The notes under the pieces were generated by a model. It did no database searches and was not told the origin of the DNA. It saw only the letters and a program-made list of their open reading frames with translations. Made by a program: the position numbers and the translations under genes. Below are positions 36,630-46,109 of a DNA stretch of 64,000 nucleotides, one piece after another (position 1 is the stretch's first letter; the number at the start of each line of letters is the position of its first letter). This DNA comes from Chitinophagaceae bacterium (GTDB lineage Bacteria > Bacteroidota > Bacteroidia > Chitinophagales > Chitinophagaceae): positions 88,578-152,577 of the forward strand of contig JALNZE010000006.1 in the NCBI GenBank assembly GCA_023229465.1, read 5' to 3'.

Positions 36630-38195
36630 TTAGTAACCTACGTTCTGTTTCAAATTAGGGTTTGAAGAAACGGCTACCGTTGGAATCGGAAATATTACTT
36701 TATAGCCATCAGATTTAGCTGGCCTTTCTCCAACAGGATCGTTGAATTTACCGAAACGGATCAGGTCATTTCTTCTCCAGGCTTCCAGGTATAATTCTCT
36801 TCCACGTTCGGCCAACAGGTTTGTTAAAGTAACAGAAGAAAGAGCTGATGCATTTCTTTTTGACCGGATACCATTTACGATAGCCAATGGTGTTTCTGCA
36901 TCGGCACCACCTCTTAAGATAGCTTCTGCTTTCATTAAACGGGCATCAGAAAAACGGAAGAATACAAATTCGTTAGAACTTCCCCAACCACCACCATTGA
37001 TGGAAGCGGGATCCAGTGGATATTTTACTGTACGGATACCTTTGGTTTCATTAGAGAAGAACAAACTTACATCAGGCGTAAATTTCAGTGGGTTTCCGCT
37101 TCTGTCTTTCAAATCAACCAACGGATTGCCAATACTTCCACCCTGGGGTCCCTGAATTTGTCCAACCAGGAATCCTGCTTTACTACCTACTTTCTCTGTA
37201 TAACCCGGGATAGCATCACCTTTACGAACGTCGCCGTCTTCAAAACTGTTATAGAAATCAGATAAGGTAGTAAAACCGTTCCAGCCACTAGGCGCCTGGC
37301 TATAATGGAATCCCATGGCAGTGGCCCAAACTACGTTTATACCATCAGAATTGGCACGGGTAAAGATAAGTTCACTTGATTTTGCGCCATTATCCCATTT
37401 AAAATTATCCCAATAGTAATTAGAGATACTTAATTCAGCATTACTGGCAATATCATTAGTTAAAGCAATAACCGTATTCATATCTGCAGGAGCAAAAGTG
37501 AATGGACCGGCTGGTGTTGCCGGACTTTGTGTAAATACCGCTTTATTCAAAATAACTTTTGCTTTCAAAAATTCAGCAGCTTCTTTGGTTGCTTTACCCC
37601 TGGTTGCTTTGGTATATCTTGGTAAGGCAGCAATAGCGGCATCTAAATCAGCGAGAATAAAAGTAACCGCTTCTGTACGGCTGAATACTTTAGGTACCAC
37701 ATCAGCGCCATCTTTTGCTGCTCTGTAAGGAACCTGGCCCCATATATCACAAACTAAATAGGCAAAATAGGCCCTGATAAACTGAGCTTCCGCTTTGGTT
37801 TGGCCAGAGGCGGTTTCGGCCAGCAAAGTTGCCTGAAACAGGGCGCCATTTAAACCATTCCAGGTATCATTTAACTGGTTGTGGTTACCATCCCATGCAT
37901 GTAAATGCAGTTTGCGCCAGGTACCAAAATCATCCCAGTCAGTACCACGAGTGGGCCCTAATATTTCATCGGTAGTATGTTCCTGGAGGGCAAACCAGTT
38001 ACCCTGACCAGGTAATTGATTTAACTGATTGTACACACCGGCTAAATTGCCGGGTGTTGCTGCCCCACCGGTAGTGGTAGCAAGGCTTCTGGTGCCGTAC
38101 AGCGTTTCATCCAGCTTGGTGCAGGACGACATTCCGATGCCCGCGAAGAGAACAAATAGCGGAATGAATAATTGATTATTTTTTATCGTTTTCAT
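36630..38195 (-). CDS. SusD/RagB-family nutrient-binding lipoprotein
   Basis: About 521 residues, lipoprotein signal ending MSSC (start at 38195; an ATG at 38207 is also possible). Helical TPR-like SusD fold: NQLNQLPGQGNWFALQEHTTDEI, AEAQFIRAYFAYLVCDIWGQVPY and the C-terminal AERGRELYLEAWRRNDLIRFGKF are all family hallmarks. Sits on the outside of the cell as the lid over the SusC transporter encoded 29 bases upstream. No glycoside hydrolase or regulator is in the locus, so the substrate cannot be deduced. Confidence 0.9.
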   Translation of the reverse strand: MKTIKNNQLFIPLFVLFAGIGMSSCTKLDETLYGTRSLATTTGGAATPGNLAGVYNQLNQLPGQGNWFALQEHTTDEILGPTRGTDWDDFGTWRKLHLHAWDGNHNQLNDTWNGLNGALFQATLLAETASGQTKAEAQFIRAYFAYLVCDIWGQVPYRAAKDGADVVPKVFSRTEAVTFILADLDAAIAALPRYTKATRGKATKEAAEFLKAKVILNKAVFTQSPATPAGPFTFAPADMNTVIALTNDIASNAELSISNYYWDNFKWDNGAKSSELIFTRANSDGINVVWATAMGFHYSQAPSGWNGFTTLSDFYNSFEDGDVRKGDAIPGYTEKVGSKAGFLVGQIQGPQGGSIGNPLVDLKDRSGNPLKFTPDVSLFFSNETKGIRTVKYPLDPASINGGGWGSSNEFVFFRFSDARLMKAEAILRGGADAETPLAIVNGIRSKRNASALSSVTLTNLLAERGRELYLEAWRRNDLIRFGKFNDPVGERPAKSDGYKVIFPIPTVAVSSNPNLKQNVGY

Positions 38196-38224
38196 GACAA
38201 AATTCATTTTAAGTGTTGTTTAAA

Positions 38225-41200
38225 TTAAAACCCAATATTTAATCCGATAGTGAATGTTCTTGCTTTAGGATAACCTGCATAATCAAAACCACGTGAAGGC
38301 ACACCGTTTAATTGGTGGTCAACATTCACTTCTGGATCCAAACCGGAATAATTGGTGATCAACAAAAGATTTTGTCCGGAAAGAGATGCTGTCAAAGATT
38401 TAATAACAGTACTCTTAATAGCAAATGAATAACTTAAACTAACATTCGATAATCTGATAAAATCACCCTTTTCAAGAAAACGTGAAGAAACGCTACCCGG
38501 GTTAATTGGGTCCTCAGCACTATTGGCAACCGCATAAGTTACATTGTGGGCGGTTTTCAAACTTCCTTTCAGGAATAAAGCATTCCCGGTATTGTTATAA
38601 ATATAGAAACCGCGAACTGAGTTTGCAAAAATACTGGCACTCCATCTTTTCCAGGTAAAGCTATTGGTTAAGCCGGCTGTAAAGGTTGGCAACGCGCTAC
38701 CTAATAACTGATCCTGTGCACCATTTGCATAACGTGCATCTCCATTACCATCTAAGCCCAGATACTGTGGCATTTTCCAGGTAAACAAAGGTGACCCGTT
38801 TACAATAGTTTGTGCATAAGCACCCGATAAACCCTGTCCGTTAACGGCACCGGTAATTACTGAGTTTTGTCCGAAGTCCTGAACCCTGTTTTTCAGAAAG
38901 GTCATATTGTAATTGATATCCCAGCTAAATGAACCGGTATTTCTTCTGATAGCCTGGAAATCTAATCCAAGTTCCAAACCGGTATTCACTACTAATCCTG
39001 GCAAATTAACCCATCTGTTAGCAGAAGCTGCTGGCTGAGGATAAGAGGCTAAGAACACAAGGTCTTTAGTTGATTTTTTGAAATAGTCAATAGTACCTTT
39101 TAACCTGTAATCAAATAAAGAGAAATCTAATCCAACACCTGTAGTTGTGGTTGACTCCCATCTCAAATTTGGATTAGAGTTAGAGATAATAGTTGTTGAA
39201 CCCAGAATAGTTTGTTGAATAGCTAAAGAAGCATAGTTAGGAAACTCCTGGTTACCGGTAATACCATAGTTAGCCCGGATACTGAAATCATTGAATAATT
39301 TACCTAAAGAATTAGCGGCAAAATTTTCGTTGATCAATTTCCATTTAGCGGCAAATGACGGGAAAGTACCATATTTATTACCAGCAGCGAACCTCGATGA
39401 TCCATCCATTCTCACAGTAGCAGTTAAGAAGTATTTGTCCTGGAGACTATAGTTCAACCGGCCAAATACCGATTGCAGATCATATTTACTGCTGTCGCCG
39501 GTTTGCCATGAATTATTGGTAAACTTAGCCAGGTCCTGCACAAATACATCCGTAGCTTTTACTACTGGTTTACTCAGTCCCCAGTAAACGCGGTTATCCT
39601 GGTAATTTTTAGTGGTTTGGTAAGAGAAACCACCGATAGCGCTTAACTGGCCACCATTTTTAAATGTTTTCTCATAATTAAGTGTATGCTCAATCAGGGT
39701 AGTGGTTAAGGTATAGTCTTGTTTAAAACCTCTACCGTTACCATTAATCGGGTTATTCAGGTTAACAGAACCAATGCCATTGGTACCACCAAATGCATTG
39801 GGACTCAAACGTGGATCGGCAAAACCTTTTCTTATACTTTTAGAATTATCATAACCATAGGTAATCTTATACGTTAGGCCATTGGTAATATTCCAGCTAA
39901 GGCTTAAATTGGTTAAGAAGCGGTCAAGGTTGTCTTTATCAGTAAAATAAGACAGCATTTCCGCGGGGTTTCTATTACCGTCTAATGGATCATAGAAAGT
40001 ACCATCCGCGTTATATACCGGGTAAGTTGGGTTAAATGCAATGGCTGCTCCAATCAAACTTCCCTGGTAACCGGCATCATTCGTATTGGGCGCATATTGG
40101 TTTTTTACATTCGCATACGTTACAATGGCATCAAATTTCAATTTATCATTCGCAAATTTCTGAGAAAAGTTAACCCTGGAAGTTACCCTCTTTAAACCGC
40201 TGGTTTTTACGATACCTTTTTGATCATCATAAGAAGCGCTGATACGTAAGGCGGTTCCGTTCTTTGAAAAGCCCCAGCCCAAATTGTAGTTTTGAGAAAT
40301 TCCGGTCTGGAAAATCTGATCCTGCCAATTGGTACTAAATCCTTTATCAACCGAAAGTACCGCTGCTGCTGCGCTGGCAGGATCTGTACCGGCATCCAGG
40401 TTGGCTTTTTTAACACCTAACAAAAAGTCCTGTGCACTTAAAAGGTCATATCTGTTAGCGGTTTTGGAAAAACTGGTGGAAGTACTGAACGTAAATCCGC
40501 CTTTTCCTTTACCGCTTTTAGTAGTAATTAAAACAACCCCATTGGCGCCTCTCGCTCCGTAAATGGCTGCGGAAGAGGCATCTTTTAAAATACTGATGTT
40601 TTCAATATCATTGGGATTTAAGAAGATTAATGGGTTCTTGGGAGTTGAAGAGCCTTCCACACCGCTGGCAGTTCCTGAAGTACCCCCCGCATCTAAAGGA
40701 ACACCATCCACTACAAACAGCGGATTGTTATTACTTCTGATAGAACTGGTACCGCGGATATTAATATTAATAGCAGCTCCGGGTTCGCCACTGGAAGGTG
40801 TAACACTTACACCGGCGGTACGACCCTGGAAAAGTTCTTCCGGAGAAGAAATAATGCCTTTGTTAAACGACTTCTCACCCAAAGAAACAACCGAACCGGT
40901 TGCATCTTTCAGTTTCCTGGTACCATAACCAATTACCACCACTTCACCGAGTTGCTCATTGGTGGCCTTCAAAGAAACCTCAACGGATGTTTTGTTTTGA
41001 ATATTGATTTCCTGGGAGGCAAACCCTACAGAGGAAATAACCAAAGTGGTAGTAGCTGACGGAACAGCAATCTTAAAAGTACCATCAGCGCCGGTTTGGG
41101 CGCCAAGTTTTGATCCTTTTACAACAATTGATGCGCCAAGCAGGGGTGACCCGTCTTTGGCATCCGTTACTTTACCGGAAATGGTTTTGTTTTGGGCTTG

Positions 41201-41269
41201 CGAGGAGGTAACTAACAAGCAAGCAAATAAACCCATGAGAATGGGTCTGACAAGCTTCGAAAAATTCAT
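38225..41269 (-). CDS. SusC/RagA-family TonB-linked outer-membrane transporter
   Basis: 1014 residues: signal peptide (to SSQAQ), a carboxypeptidase-like regulatory domain (KTISGKVTDAKDGSPLLGASIVVKG), the SusC plug with LGEVVVIGYGTRK and the canonical IRGTSSIRSNNNPLFVVDGVPLD, ILKDASSAAIYGARGANGVVLI, and a long barrel ending FTIGLNIGF. It forms a bilobed transporter with the SusD protein encoded next. The upstream 329-base gap may contain its control sites. Confidence 0.93.
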   Translation of the reverse strand: MNFSKLVRPILMGLFACLLVTSSQAQNKTISGKVTDAKDGSPLLGASIVVKGSKLGAQTGADGTFKIAVPSATTTLVISSVGFASQEINIQNKTSVEVSLKATNEQLGEVVVIGYGTRKLKDATGSVVSLGEKSFNKGIISSPEELFQGRTAGVSVTPSSGEPGAAININIRGTSSIRSNNNPLFVVDGVPLDAGGTSGTASGVEGSSTPKNPLIFLNPNDIENISILKDASSAAIYGARGANGVVLITTKSGKGKGGFTFSTSTSFSKTANRYDLLSAQDFLLGVKKANLDAGTDPASAAAAVLSVDKGFSTNWQDQIFQTGISQNYNLGWGFSKNGTALRISASYDDQKGIVKTSGLKRVTSRVNFSQKFANDKLKFDAIVTYANVKNQYAPNTNDAGYQGSLIGAAIAFNPTYPVYNADGTFYDPLDGNRNPAEMLSYFTDKDNLDRFLTNLSLSWNITNGLTYKITYGYDNSKSIRKGFADPRLSPNAFGGTNGIGSVNLNNPINGNGRGFKQDYTLTTTLIEHTLNYEKTFKNGGQLSAIGGFSYQTTKNYQDNRVYWGLSKPVVKATDVFVQDLAKFTNNSWQTGDSSKYDLQSVFGRLNYSLQDKYFLTATVRMDGSSRFAAGNKYGTFPSFAAKWKLINENFAANSLGKLFNDFSIRANYGITGNQEFPNYASLAIQQTILGSTTIISNSNPNLRWESTTTTGVGLDFSLFDYRLKGTIDYFKKSTKDLVFLASYPQPAASANRWVNLPGLVVNTGLELGLDFQAIRRNTGSFSWDINYNMTFLKNRVQDFGQNSVITGAVNGQGLSGAYAQTIVNGSPLFTWKMPQYLGLDGNGDARYANGAQDQLLGSALPTFTAGLTNSFTWKRWSASIFANSVRGFYIYNNTGNALFLKGSLKTAHNVTYAVANSAEDPINPGSVSSRFLEKGDFIRLSNVSLSYSFAIKSTVIKSLTASLSGQNLLLITNYSGLDPEVNVDHQLNGVPSRGFDYAGYPKARTFTIGLNIGF

Positions 41270-41598
41270 AAATGGCAGTTTATTGGTTATTAAGCATGTA
41301 CAAAATACACATATTTATTACAAAACAAATCTTTTGTTAATTTTTTTTAGAAATTTCTTCCCTAACCTTTAACGACAACACCCTAATTGTCAGCAACCAA
41401 ACATCTATGACCACAGTTCCAATACAAACGATGCATTGGGTTGAGAATTGTGCAACCCAACCCTCTTTTTACGCTTTAAATATAGACAGATAGATGGATA
41501 GAAGGTATAAAGATTTTTTTTAATTTATAACTGAAACGGATGAGGAATCCTTTGTTATGGAAAATTTCTTATCCTATGTAAGCCTTTCCGAGTACCAT
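41270..41598. other. Intergenic region upstream of susC
   Basis: 329 bases, A+T-rich, with no gene seen. It contains an 8-bp inverted repeat TTGGGTTG (41436-41443) / CAACCCAA (41453-41460) about 170 bases upstream of susC, which may be an operator or a terminator; the susC-proximal part has a TATTTTG resembling a -7 element with one base missing. Neither is strong. Confidence 0.35.
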
Positions 41599-42864
41599 TC
41601 AGTTAAACTGAAAATAGATCAATGCAATAATGGCTGCACTCATTAGCAACAAAGTAAAGACACCGGCAATATTTGCATATACGCCATTGGTAAATTTCCC
41701 CATCACTGCTTTATTATTGGAAATATGTAGTACAATGGCAATCAGCACCGGAGCAGTTAACCCATAGAGCAAGGCCGTATAAATCAATGCCTGAATGGGT
41801 GATATGCCGAGTAAATCCAGGGATAACCCTACTATTAATGATACAATAATGGTTGTGTAAAATCCCTTCGCTTCACTAAAAGTTTTGTCTAACCCCTTTG
41901 GCAGCGTAAACGTTTCGGCAATAATATAAGACAATGATGCTGCCAGTACCGGAATAGCCAGAAAACCTGTACCAATTACTCCAAAACTAAATAAGAGGTA
42001 GGTTAATTTACCGGTTAAAGGTTCCAATGCCTTTGCTGCCTGATCTACGGTATCAATTTGCCTGATCCCGGCGCTGTATAATACCGTACCCGTAGTAAGA
42101 ATGATAAAAAACATAACCACGTTGGAAAACAGCATCCCAAAATCAACATCATTTTTCATATTGTCCAGGAGTCTTTTATTAATCATGATCTTTTTTTTGC
42201 GATGTGCCATATCTTCTGCTTCCATAGTTGCCTGCCAGAAAAATAAATAGGGCGAAATGGTGGTACCCAGAATGGCCACCAGTATCCCAAAAAATTCTTT
42301 ATTAAATTGAATGGTCGGCATCAATGTATGCCTGAACACATCTATCCAATCTACTTCTACCATAAAAGGAACAATGATGTATAATAACAGGACCATACAT
42401 AACCATTTTAAAATGGCGGCCAATCGCTGATAAGAAAACCGGATGATAGAAAAAATAAGTAACGCGGTAAATACAACACTGAAAGCAAATACAGGAACCT
42501 GCGGAAATATTAAATGTGCCACTGCACCCATTCCCTGTATATCTGCTCCGATATTGAGCGTAATAGCCGGAAAGCTAAACAGGATCATTATATATAAAAT
42601 GGCTTTGGGATATCTTTTCTTAAGGGTAGTCGTCAGCCCTTCATTGGTAACCATTCCTATCCTGGCACACATTTCCTGGATAGCTGCCATTAAAGGAAAA
42701 GTAAGTAAGGCTGTCCATAAAGTTGCCAACCCGAATACAGCCCCTGCCTGGGAATAAGTAGCAATACCTGAGGGATCATCATCACTGGCGCCGGTTACCA
42801 GGCCCGGGCCCAGTACGCGTAATTTTTTTGTGATCTTCTGTAAATACGTTTGTTTACTTCTCAT
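41599..42864 (-). CDS. Nramp-family divalent metal transporter, atypical
   Basis: 421 residues, about 11 membrane helices, N-terminal GLVTGASDDDPSGIATYSQAGA carrying the Nramp helix-1 D-P-x-x metal-binding element. The helix-6 motif, usually A-x-x-M-P-H in manganese/iron transporters, here reads TTISPYLFFWQ and lacks the Met. That change suggests a different metal choice (inference). The ATG overlaps the cbpM stop by one base (TAATG), so translation is coupled to cbpM. Confidence 0.85.
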   Translation of the reverse strand: MRSKQTYLQKITKKLRVLGPGLVTGASDDDPSGIATYSQAGAVFGLATLWTALLTFPLMAAIQEMCARIGMVTNEGLTTTLKKRYPKAILYIMILFSFPAITLNIGADIQGMGAVAHLIFPQVPVFAFSVVFTALLIFSIIRFSYQRLAAILKWLCMVLLLYIIVPFMVEVDWIDVFRHTLMPTIQFNKEFFGILVAILGTTISPYLFFWQATMEAEDMAHRKKKIMINKRLLDNMKNDVDFGMLFSNVVMFFIILTTGTVLYSAGIRQIDTVDQAAKALEPLTGKLTYLLFSFGVIGTGFLAIPVLAASLSYIIAETFTLPKGLDKTFSEAKGFYTTIIVSLIVGLSLDLLGISPIQALIYTALLYGLTAPVLIAIVLHISNNKAVMGKFTNGVYANIAGVFTLLLMSAAIIALIYFQFN

Positions 42865-43175
42865 TATTTGTTCTGCGGATTACTTACTTCATACAGCCGA
42901 AGCTTATTTTTCAATTGCTGCATTTCATCCTGCATCTCTTTTACCCTGTTTAGTAAATGTGTGATCACATCTATACCTTCCAGGTTTATTTCCAGATCAG
43001 CATTTAACCTAACGAATTTTTCTACTTCAACTAATTGGTTACGGGTTAAACAATCAGCCTCATTGATCTTCACCAGTTCTATCAATCCATATTCCTCTAA
43101 AGAGCTGATGAAAGTAATATCTACCCCATGCTGCCTGCAAAAGATATCTATTGGTATGTATTCCCGTATTTCCAT
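42864..43175 (-). CDS. cbpM: Chaperone modulator CbpM
   Basis: 103 residues, MerR-like N-terminal helix-turn-helix (FISSLEEYGLIEL) followed by a helical part (LEGIDVITHLLNRVKEMQDEMQQLKNKLRLYE). CbpM inhibits the DnaJ-like CbpA by binding its J-domain. Lies between cbpA (10 bases upstream) and the Nramp gene (one-base overlap). Confidence 0.8.
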   Translation of the reverse strand: MEIREYIPIDIFCRQHGVDITFISSLEEYGLIELVKINEADCLTRNQLVEVEKFVRLNADLEINLEGIDVITHLLNRVKEMQDEMQQLKNKLRLYEVSNPQNK

Positions 43176-43185
43176 AGGAATGGGT

Positions 43186-44079
43186 TTATTTTGACAAGTT
43201 GGCCAGTTCCGTAAATAATTCTTTTTTCCGTTCTGATAGTTGGGTTGGTATTTGAATTTGATACGTCACATACAAATCACCGAATTGCCCCTCTTTTTTA
43301 TAAACCGGGAAGCCTTTCCCTTTCACCCTTGTTTTAGTTCCATTCTGTGTTTCAGGAGGAATTTTTAATTTGATTTTACCAGTAAGCGTATCAACCATAA
43401 TTTCTCCACCAAGCACCGCGGTATATAAATCAAGGTTGAAGCTTGTATACAGATCACTCCCTGCCCGCTTAAAATGGGGGTCACTTATAATGGAGAAGGT
43501 AATAAAGAGATCACCATCCGGACCACCATTCATCCCCTTACCGCCATAGCCTGCTAATTTAATGGTTTGCCCGTTTTCGATCCCCGCGGGTATTTGTATC
43601 CTTACCTGTTTTCCGTTGATATTTAAAGTTCGTGGATGAGAAGCAAATGCATCTCGCAATGAAATTTGTAATTCGCTATTATAATCCTGACCCCTGAATT
43701 TTGCCTGGCGGCTTCTGCCGCCACCTGTTGAACCGCCAAACATGGAGCCGAAGAAATCTGAATAATCCGATTCGTCAAAGCCGCCTGAAAAAGACTGACC
43801 ACCCGCTCTTGCGGAACGGCCCTGCGCCTGCTTTGCTTTCTCAAATTCTTCACCATGCTGCCAGTTTTCACCATATTGATCGTATTTTTTCCTTTTCTCC
43901 GGATCGCTCAACACCTCATTGGCTTCATTGATTTGTTGAAATTTTTTATTAGCCTCCTTGTCATTCGGATTCAGATCGGGATGTAGCTTCCTGGCTAATT
44001 TTCTATACGCTTTTTTGATGTCATCACCGGTAGCCGTTTTATTGATTTTCAATATTTCGTAATAATCAATAAATGACAT
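43186..44079 (-). CDS. cbpA: DnaJ-like co-chaperone CbpA
   Basis: 297 residues. J-domain at residues 1-65 with HPD in RKLHPDLNPND; a G/S-rich linker (about 85-125); then a DnaJ C-terminal beta-sandwich (LRDAFASHPRTLNINGKQVRIQIPAG ... GENGQTIKL-type motif). No Zn-finger, so class II (CbpA) rather than DnaJ. First gene of cbpA-cbpM-Nramp. Confidence 0.9.
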   Translation of the reverse strand: MSFIDYYEILKINKTATGDDIKKAYRKLARKLHPDLNPNDKEANKKFQQINEANEVLSDPEKRKKYDQYGENWQHGEEFEKAKQAQGRSARAGGQSFSGGFDESDYSDFFGSMFGGSTGGGRSRQAKFRGQDYNSELQISLRDAFASHPRTLNINGKQVRIQIPAGIENGQTIKLAGYGGKGMNGGPDGDLFITFSIISDPHFKRAGSDLYTSFNLDLYTAVLGGEIMVDTLTGKIKLKIPPETQNGTKTRVKGKGFPVYKKEGQFGDLYVTYQIQIPTQLSERKKELFTELANLSK

Positions 44080-44182
44080 AATAGCTGTTTTAAAATTTCA
44101 GAGGGGCCCTTGCTCAATAGCGATGTTAAGGTACGAATTTTTCGGCCACGCAAAGTGTTATCCAATACTGTATCATTTATAT

Positions 44183-44217
44183 AAAAAAGGGCCTGCAAAA
44201 AAATCCTGCAAACCCTT
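44183..44217 (-). terminator. Intrinsic terminator after the OmpA-family gene
   Basis: Minus strand reads AAGGGTTTGC, an 11-base loop, GCAGGCCCTT, then TTTTATA; all ten pairs form with two G-U pairs. About 20 bases after the stop at 44238. Confidence 0.65.
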
Positions 44218-44237
44218 CAATGAAATAGTATGATAGA

Positions 44238-45641
44238 TTAATACAATGTAAACTCTACTCGTCTGTTATTTTGGCGTCCCTTAGCTGTTTTATTACTGGA
44301 GATGGGTTGTGATTCACCATAACCAACGGCTTCAATACGCTCATTACCCGCACCTTGCGAAATCAGGTAATTTTTAACTGATTCTGCCCTGTTTTTCGAT
44401 AAGCGCATATTGGCCGCGTCTGATCCGATATAATCGGTATGCCCACCTAATTTAAGACTGAATCCTTTTTTTATCAGCATCGCGGCTACCCTGTTCAGGT
44501 AAGGGAATGATCTCGCCCGGATAATCGATTTTGCAAAATCGAATTCCAGATTGCTGATGGCTTCCCGTACAATTTTTTTATCTTCTTCTGAAATGATATA
44601 TGTATTATTCAGCACTTTAACAACCGTATCTTTTACCGGTACCGCAACAGGTAAGGCACAACCGGCGCCATCTACTTTCACACCTCCTGGCGTATTCGGA
44701 CATTTATCAAAATAATCAGATACACCATCACCATCTGAATCAGCTTTCATTCTGCTCACATCATCACGTAAAGCATTGATTTCGGCAAGGCGTTGATTAT
44801 ATCTTTCCTCACTGGCTGCTAATGATGCCCGTAATGCCGCATCCTGCTCATTCATATTCTTTGCCAACTGTGCAGGAGGATTATGCCTGGCCAATTGAGG
44901 CTTGCCGGCATTGCCCAAAGCAAATTCAAGACCGATATGTGCATACGAAAATTTATCTCCAATATAAGGTGCCTTAAAATAGCCATCCAGGTTATCCGCA
45001 TCTGCATAAGCCATGGTATAGCCCAGATCAAGATTCACACCGGGTGAAAGATTGGCCTTGATACCCAAACCGAAGGGAATATAAAATTCTGTCAGGCTTC
45101 CCGCAGGTTTAAATGCTACCGAAGTGCCGGTAGAACTTATGGTAGTTGGATTAAAATTTACAGCACCACCGCCTATCGAAATATACGGTTGTATAGAAGT
45201 GTGTAACTGCGACCAGTTAATATTACCCAATGTAACTACTGCACTTAAACTGGTTGCCCAATTAATATTAGTTGAAAATGACTTGAAAGGACTAACCGGA
45301 GGAGCGCCGGCCCATAGTTTGTCGTTATTGGCTTTTAAAGCGCCTTTCAAAAAATCAAGTTGCAATCCTAATCCGTGAGAGACCTGGTATTTGATGTATG
45401 CGCCATAACCAAGTGTTGGAACCCACTTAGAAAAATCATTTCTACCACCTGTAGCGGCAAATGGCGCCAAAGCACCTGCATGTAATCCAATAGACCAGGT
45501 TCTGAAACCCTGGTTACCGGTAAATAACGGAGGTTCAATAAGTGTTGAAACCCTTGTAGATGTGTCCTGTGCGATACTTTCTGTAACACTAATCAATGCT
45601 ATAGAAATAAAACACGCAAATGATAATAAGATTTTTCTCAT
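44238..45641 (-). CDS. OmpA-family outer-membrane protein
   Basis: From the ATG at 45641 (signal peptide MRKILLSFACFISIALISVT, ESIAQ) it is 467 residues: an N-terminal beta-barrel to about residue 250, a coiled-coil-like stretch (ERYNQRLAEINALRDDVSRM), a thrombospondin type-3 Ca-binding repeat (DSDGDGVSDYFDKCPNTPGG), and a C-terminal OmpA/MotB peptidoglycan-binding domain (GGHTDYIGSDAANMRLSKNRAESVKNYL). An extra upstream ATG at 45659 arises from a near-duplicate of the first six codons. A long motif shared with the 46598 gene lies about 100 bases upstream. Confidence 0.88.
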   Translation of the reverse strand: MRKILLSFACFISIALISVTESIAQDTSTRVSTLIEPPLFTGNQGFRTWSIGLHAGALAPFAATGGRNDFSKWVPTLGYGAYIKYQVSHGLGLQLDFLKGALKANNDKLWAGAPPVSPFKSFSTNINWATSLSAVVTLGNINWSQLHTSIQPYISIGGGAVNFNPTTISSTGTSVAFKPAGSLTEFYIPFGLGIKANLSPGVNLDLGYTMAYADADNLDGYFKAPYIGDKFSYAHIGLEFALGNAGKPQLARHNPPAQLAKNMNEQDAALRASLAASEERYNQRLAEINALRDDVSRMKADSDGDGVSDYFDKCPNTPGGVKVDGAGCALPVAVPVKDTVVKVLNNTYIISEEDKKIVREAISNLEFDFAKSIIRARSFPYLNRVAAMLIKKGFSLKLGGHTDYIGSDAANMRLSKNRAESVKNYLISQGAGNERIEAVGYGESQPISSNKTAKGRQNNRRVEFTLY

Positions 45642-45741
45642 AACTAAAATTTTTCTCATGACTTTTTTTAGTGTTTGCTTTTCACCTTTCATTAGGTAAA
45701 AAACAGTTTAACAAAGCTGCAACAGTATGCCTGTATAATTA

Positions 45742-45780
45742 TTACACAATGGAGTATAATAGTTACATCATTCACATATT
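45742..45780 (-). promoter_or_regulatory. Composite upstream motif, copy 1
   Basis: Read on the plus strand it is TTACACAA, 13 unconserved bases, then TTACATCATTCACATATT. An identical motif with the same spacing is at 46729-46767. It lies 101 bases before the OmpA-family start. Candidate binding site for a shared regulator or alternative sigma factor; the acting protein is unknown. Confidence 0.6.
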
Positions 45781-45851
45781 AACTGGTAAACAATATTGTT
45801 ATTGAAAACCATGAATGGAGCAACAAAAGCATTGAATCCGGTTTTTTATAC

Positions 45852-45880
45852 AAAAAACCCCATCTATTGGGTAGATGAGG
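45852..45880 (-). terminator. Intrinsic terminator after the lmo0937-family gene
   Basis: Minus strand CCTCATCTA, CCCAA loop, TAGATGGGG (one G-U pair), then TTTTTT. About 28 bases beyond the short gene's stop. Confidence 0.7.
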
Positions 45881-45908
45881 TGTGTAAGCTATTTAAAACA
45901 GCCCTTTT

Positions 45909-46064
45909 CTACAATGGCCTTCTTCCCTGGATTACCCGCAACAAGACAACGATAATTGCTATAACCAGCAGGAGGTGAATGATGCCACCTGTGCCATAGC
46001 CAACAAAACCGATAGCCCATAAAATAACCAGGATAACCGCGATTGCATATAATAAGTTTCCCAT
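45909..46064 (-). CDS. lmo0937-family small membrane protein
   Basis: A 51-residue protein too short for most gene callers. It starts MGNLLYAIAVILVILWAIGF and ends LLRVIQGRRPL, with a central GYGTGGIIHLLLVIAII; two membrane helices and the final R-x-x-x-G-R-R tail match the lmo0937/DUF5670 small membrane protein family as I recall it. It follows the 46110-46598 gene by 45 bases on the same strand and has its own strong terminator. Role unknown; members are often stress-induced. The opposite-strand frame across it is a shadow. Confidence 0.8.
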   Translation of the reverse strand: MGNLLYAIAVILVILWAIGFVGYGTGGIIHLLLVIAIIVVLLRVIQGRRPL

Positions 46065-46109
46065 AATTAACTTTTAATTGATATCAAAAGAATATTGTTA
46101 CCTACTTGT

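Noticed and set aside
45796..45978. Plus-strand 60-codon frame near 45.9 kb
   Set aside because: It is the antisense shadow of the lmo0937-family gene on the minus strand and of its terminator.
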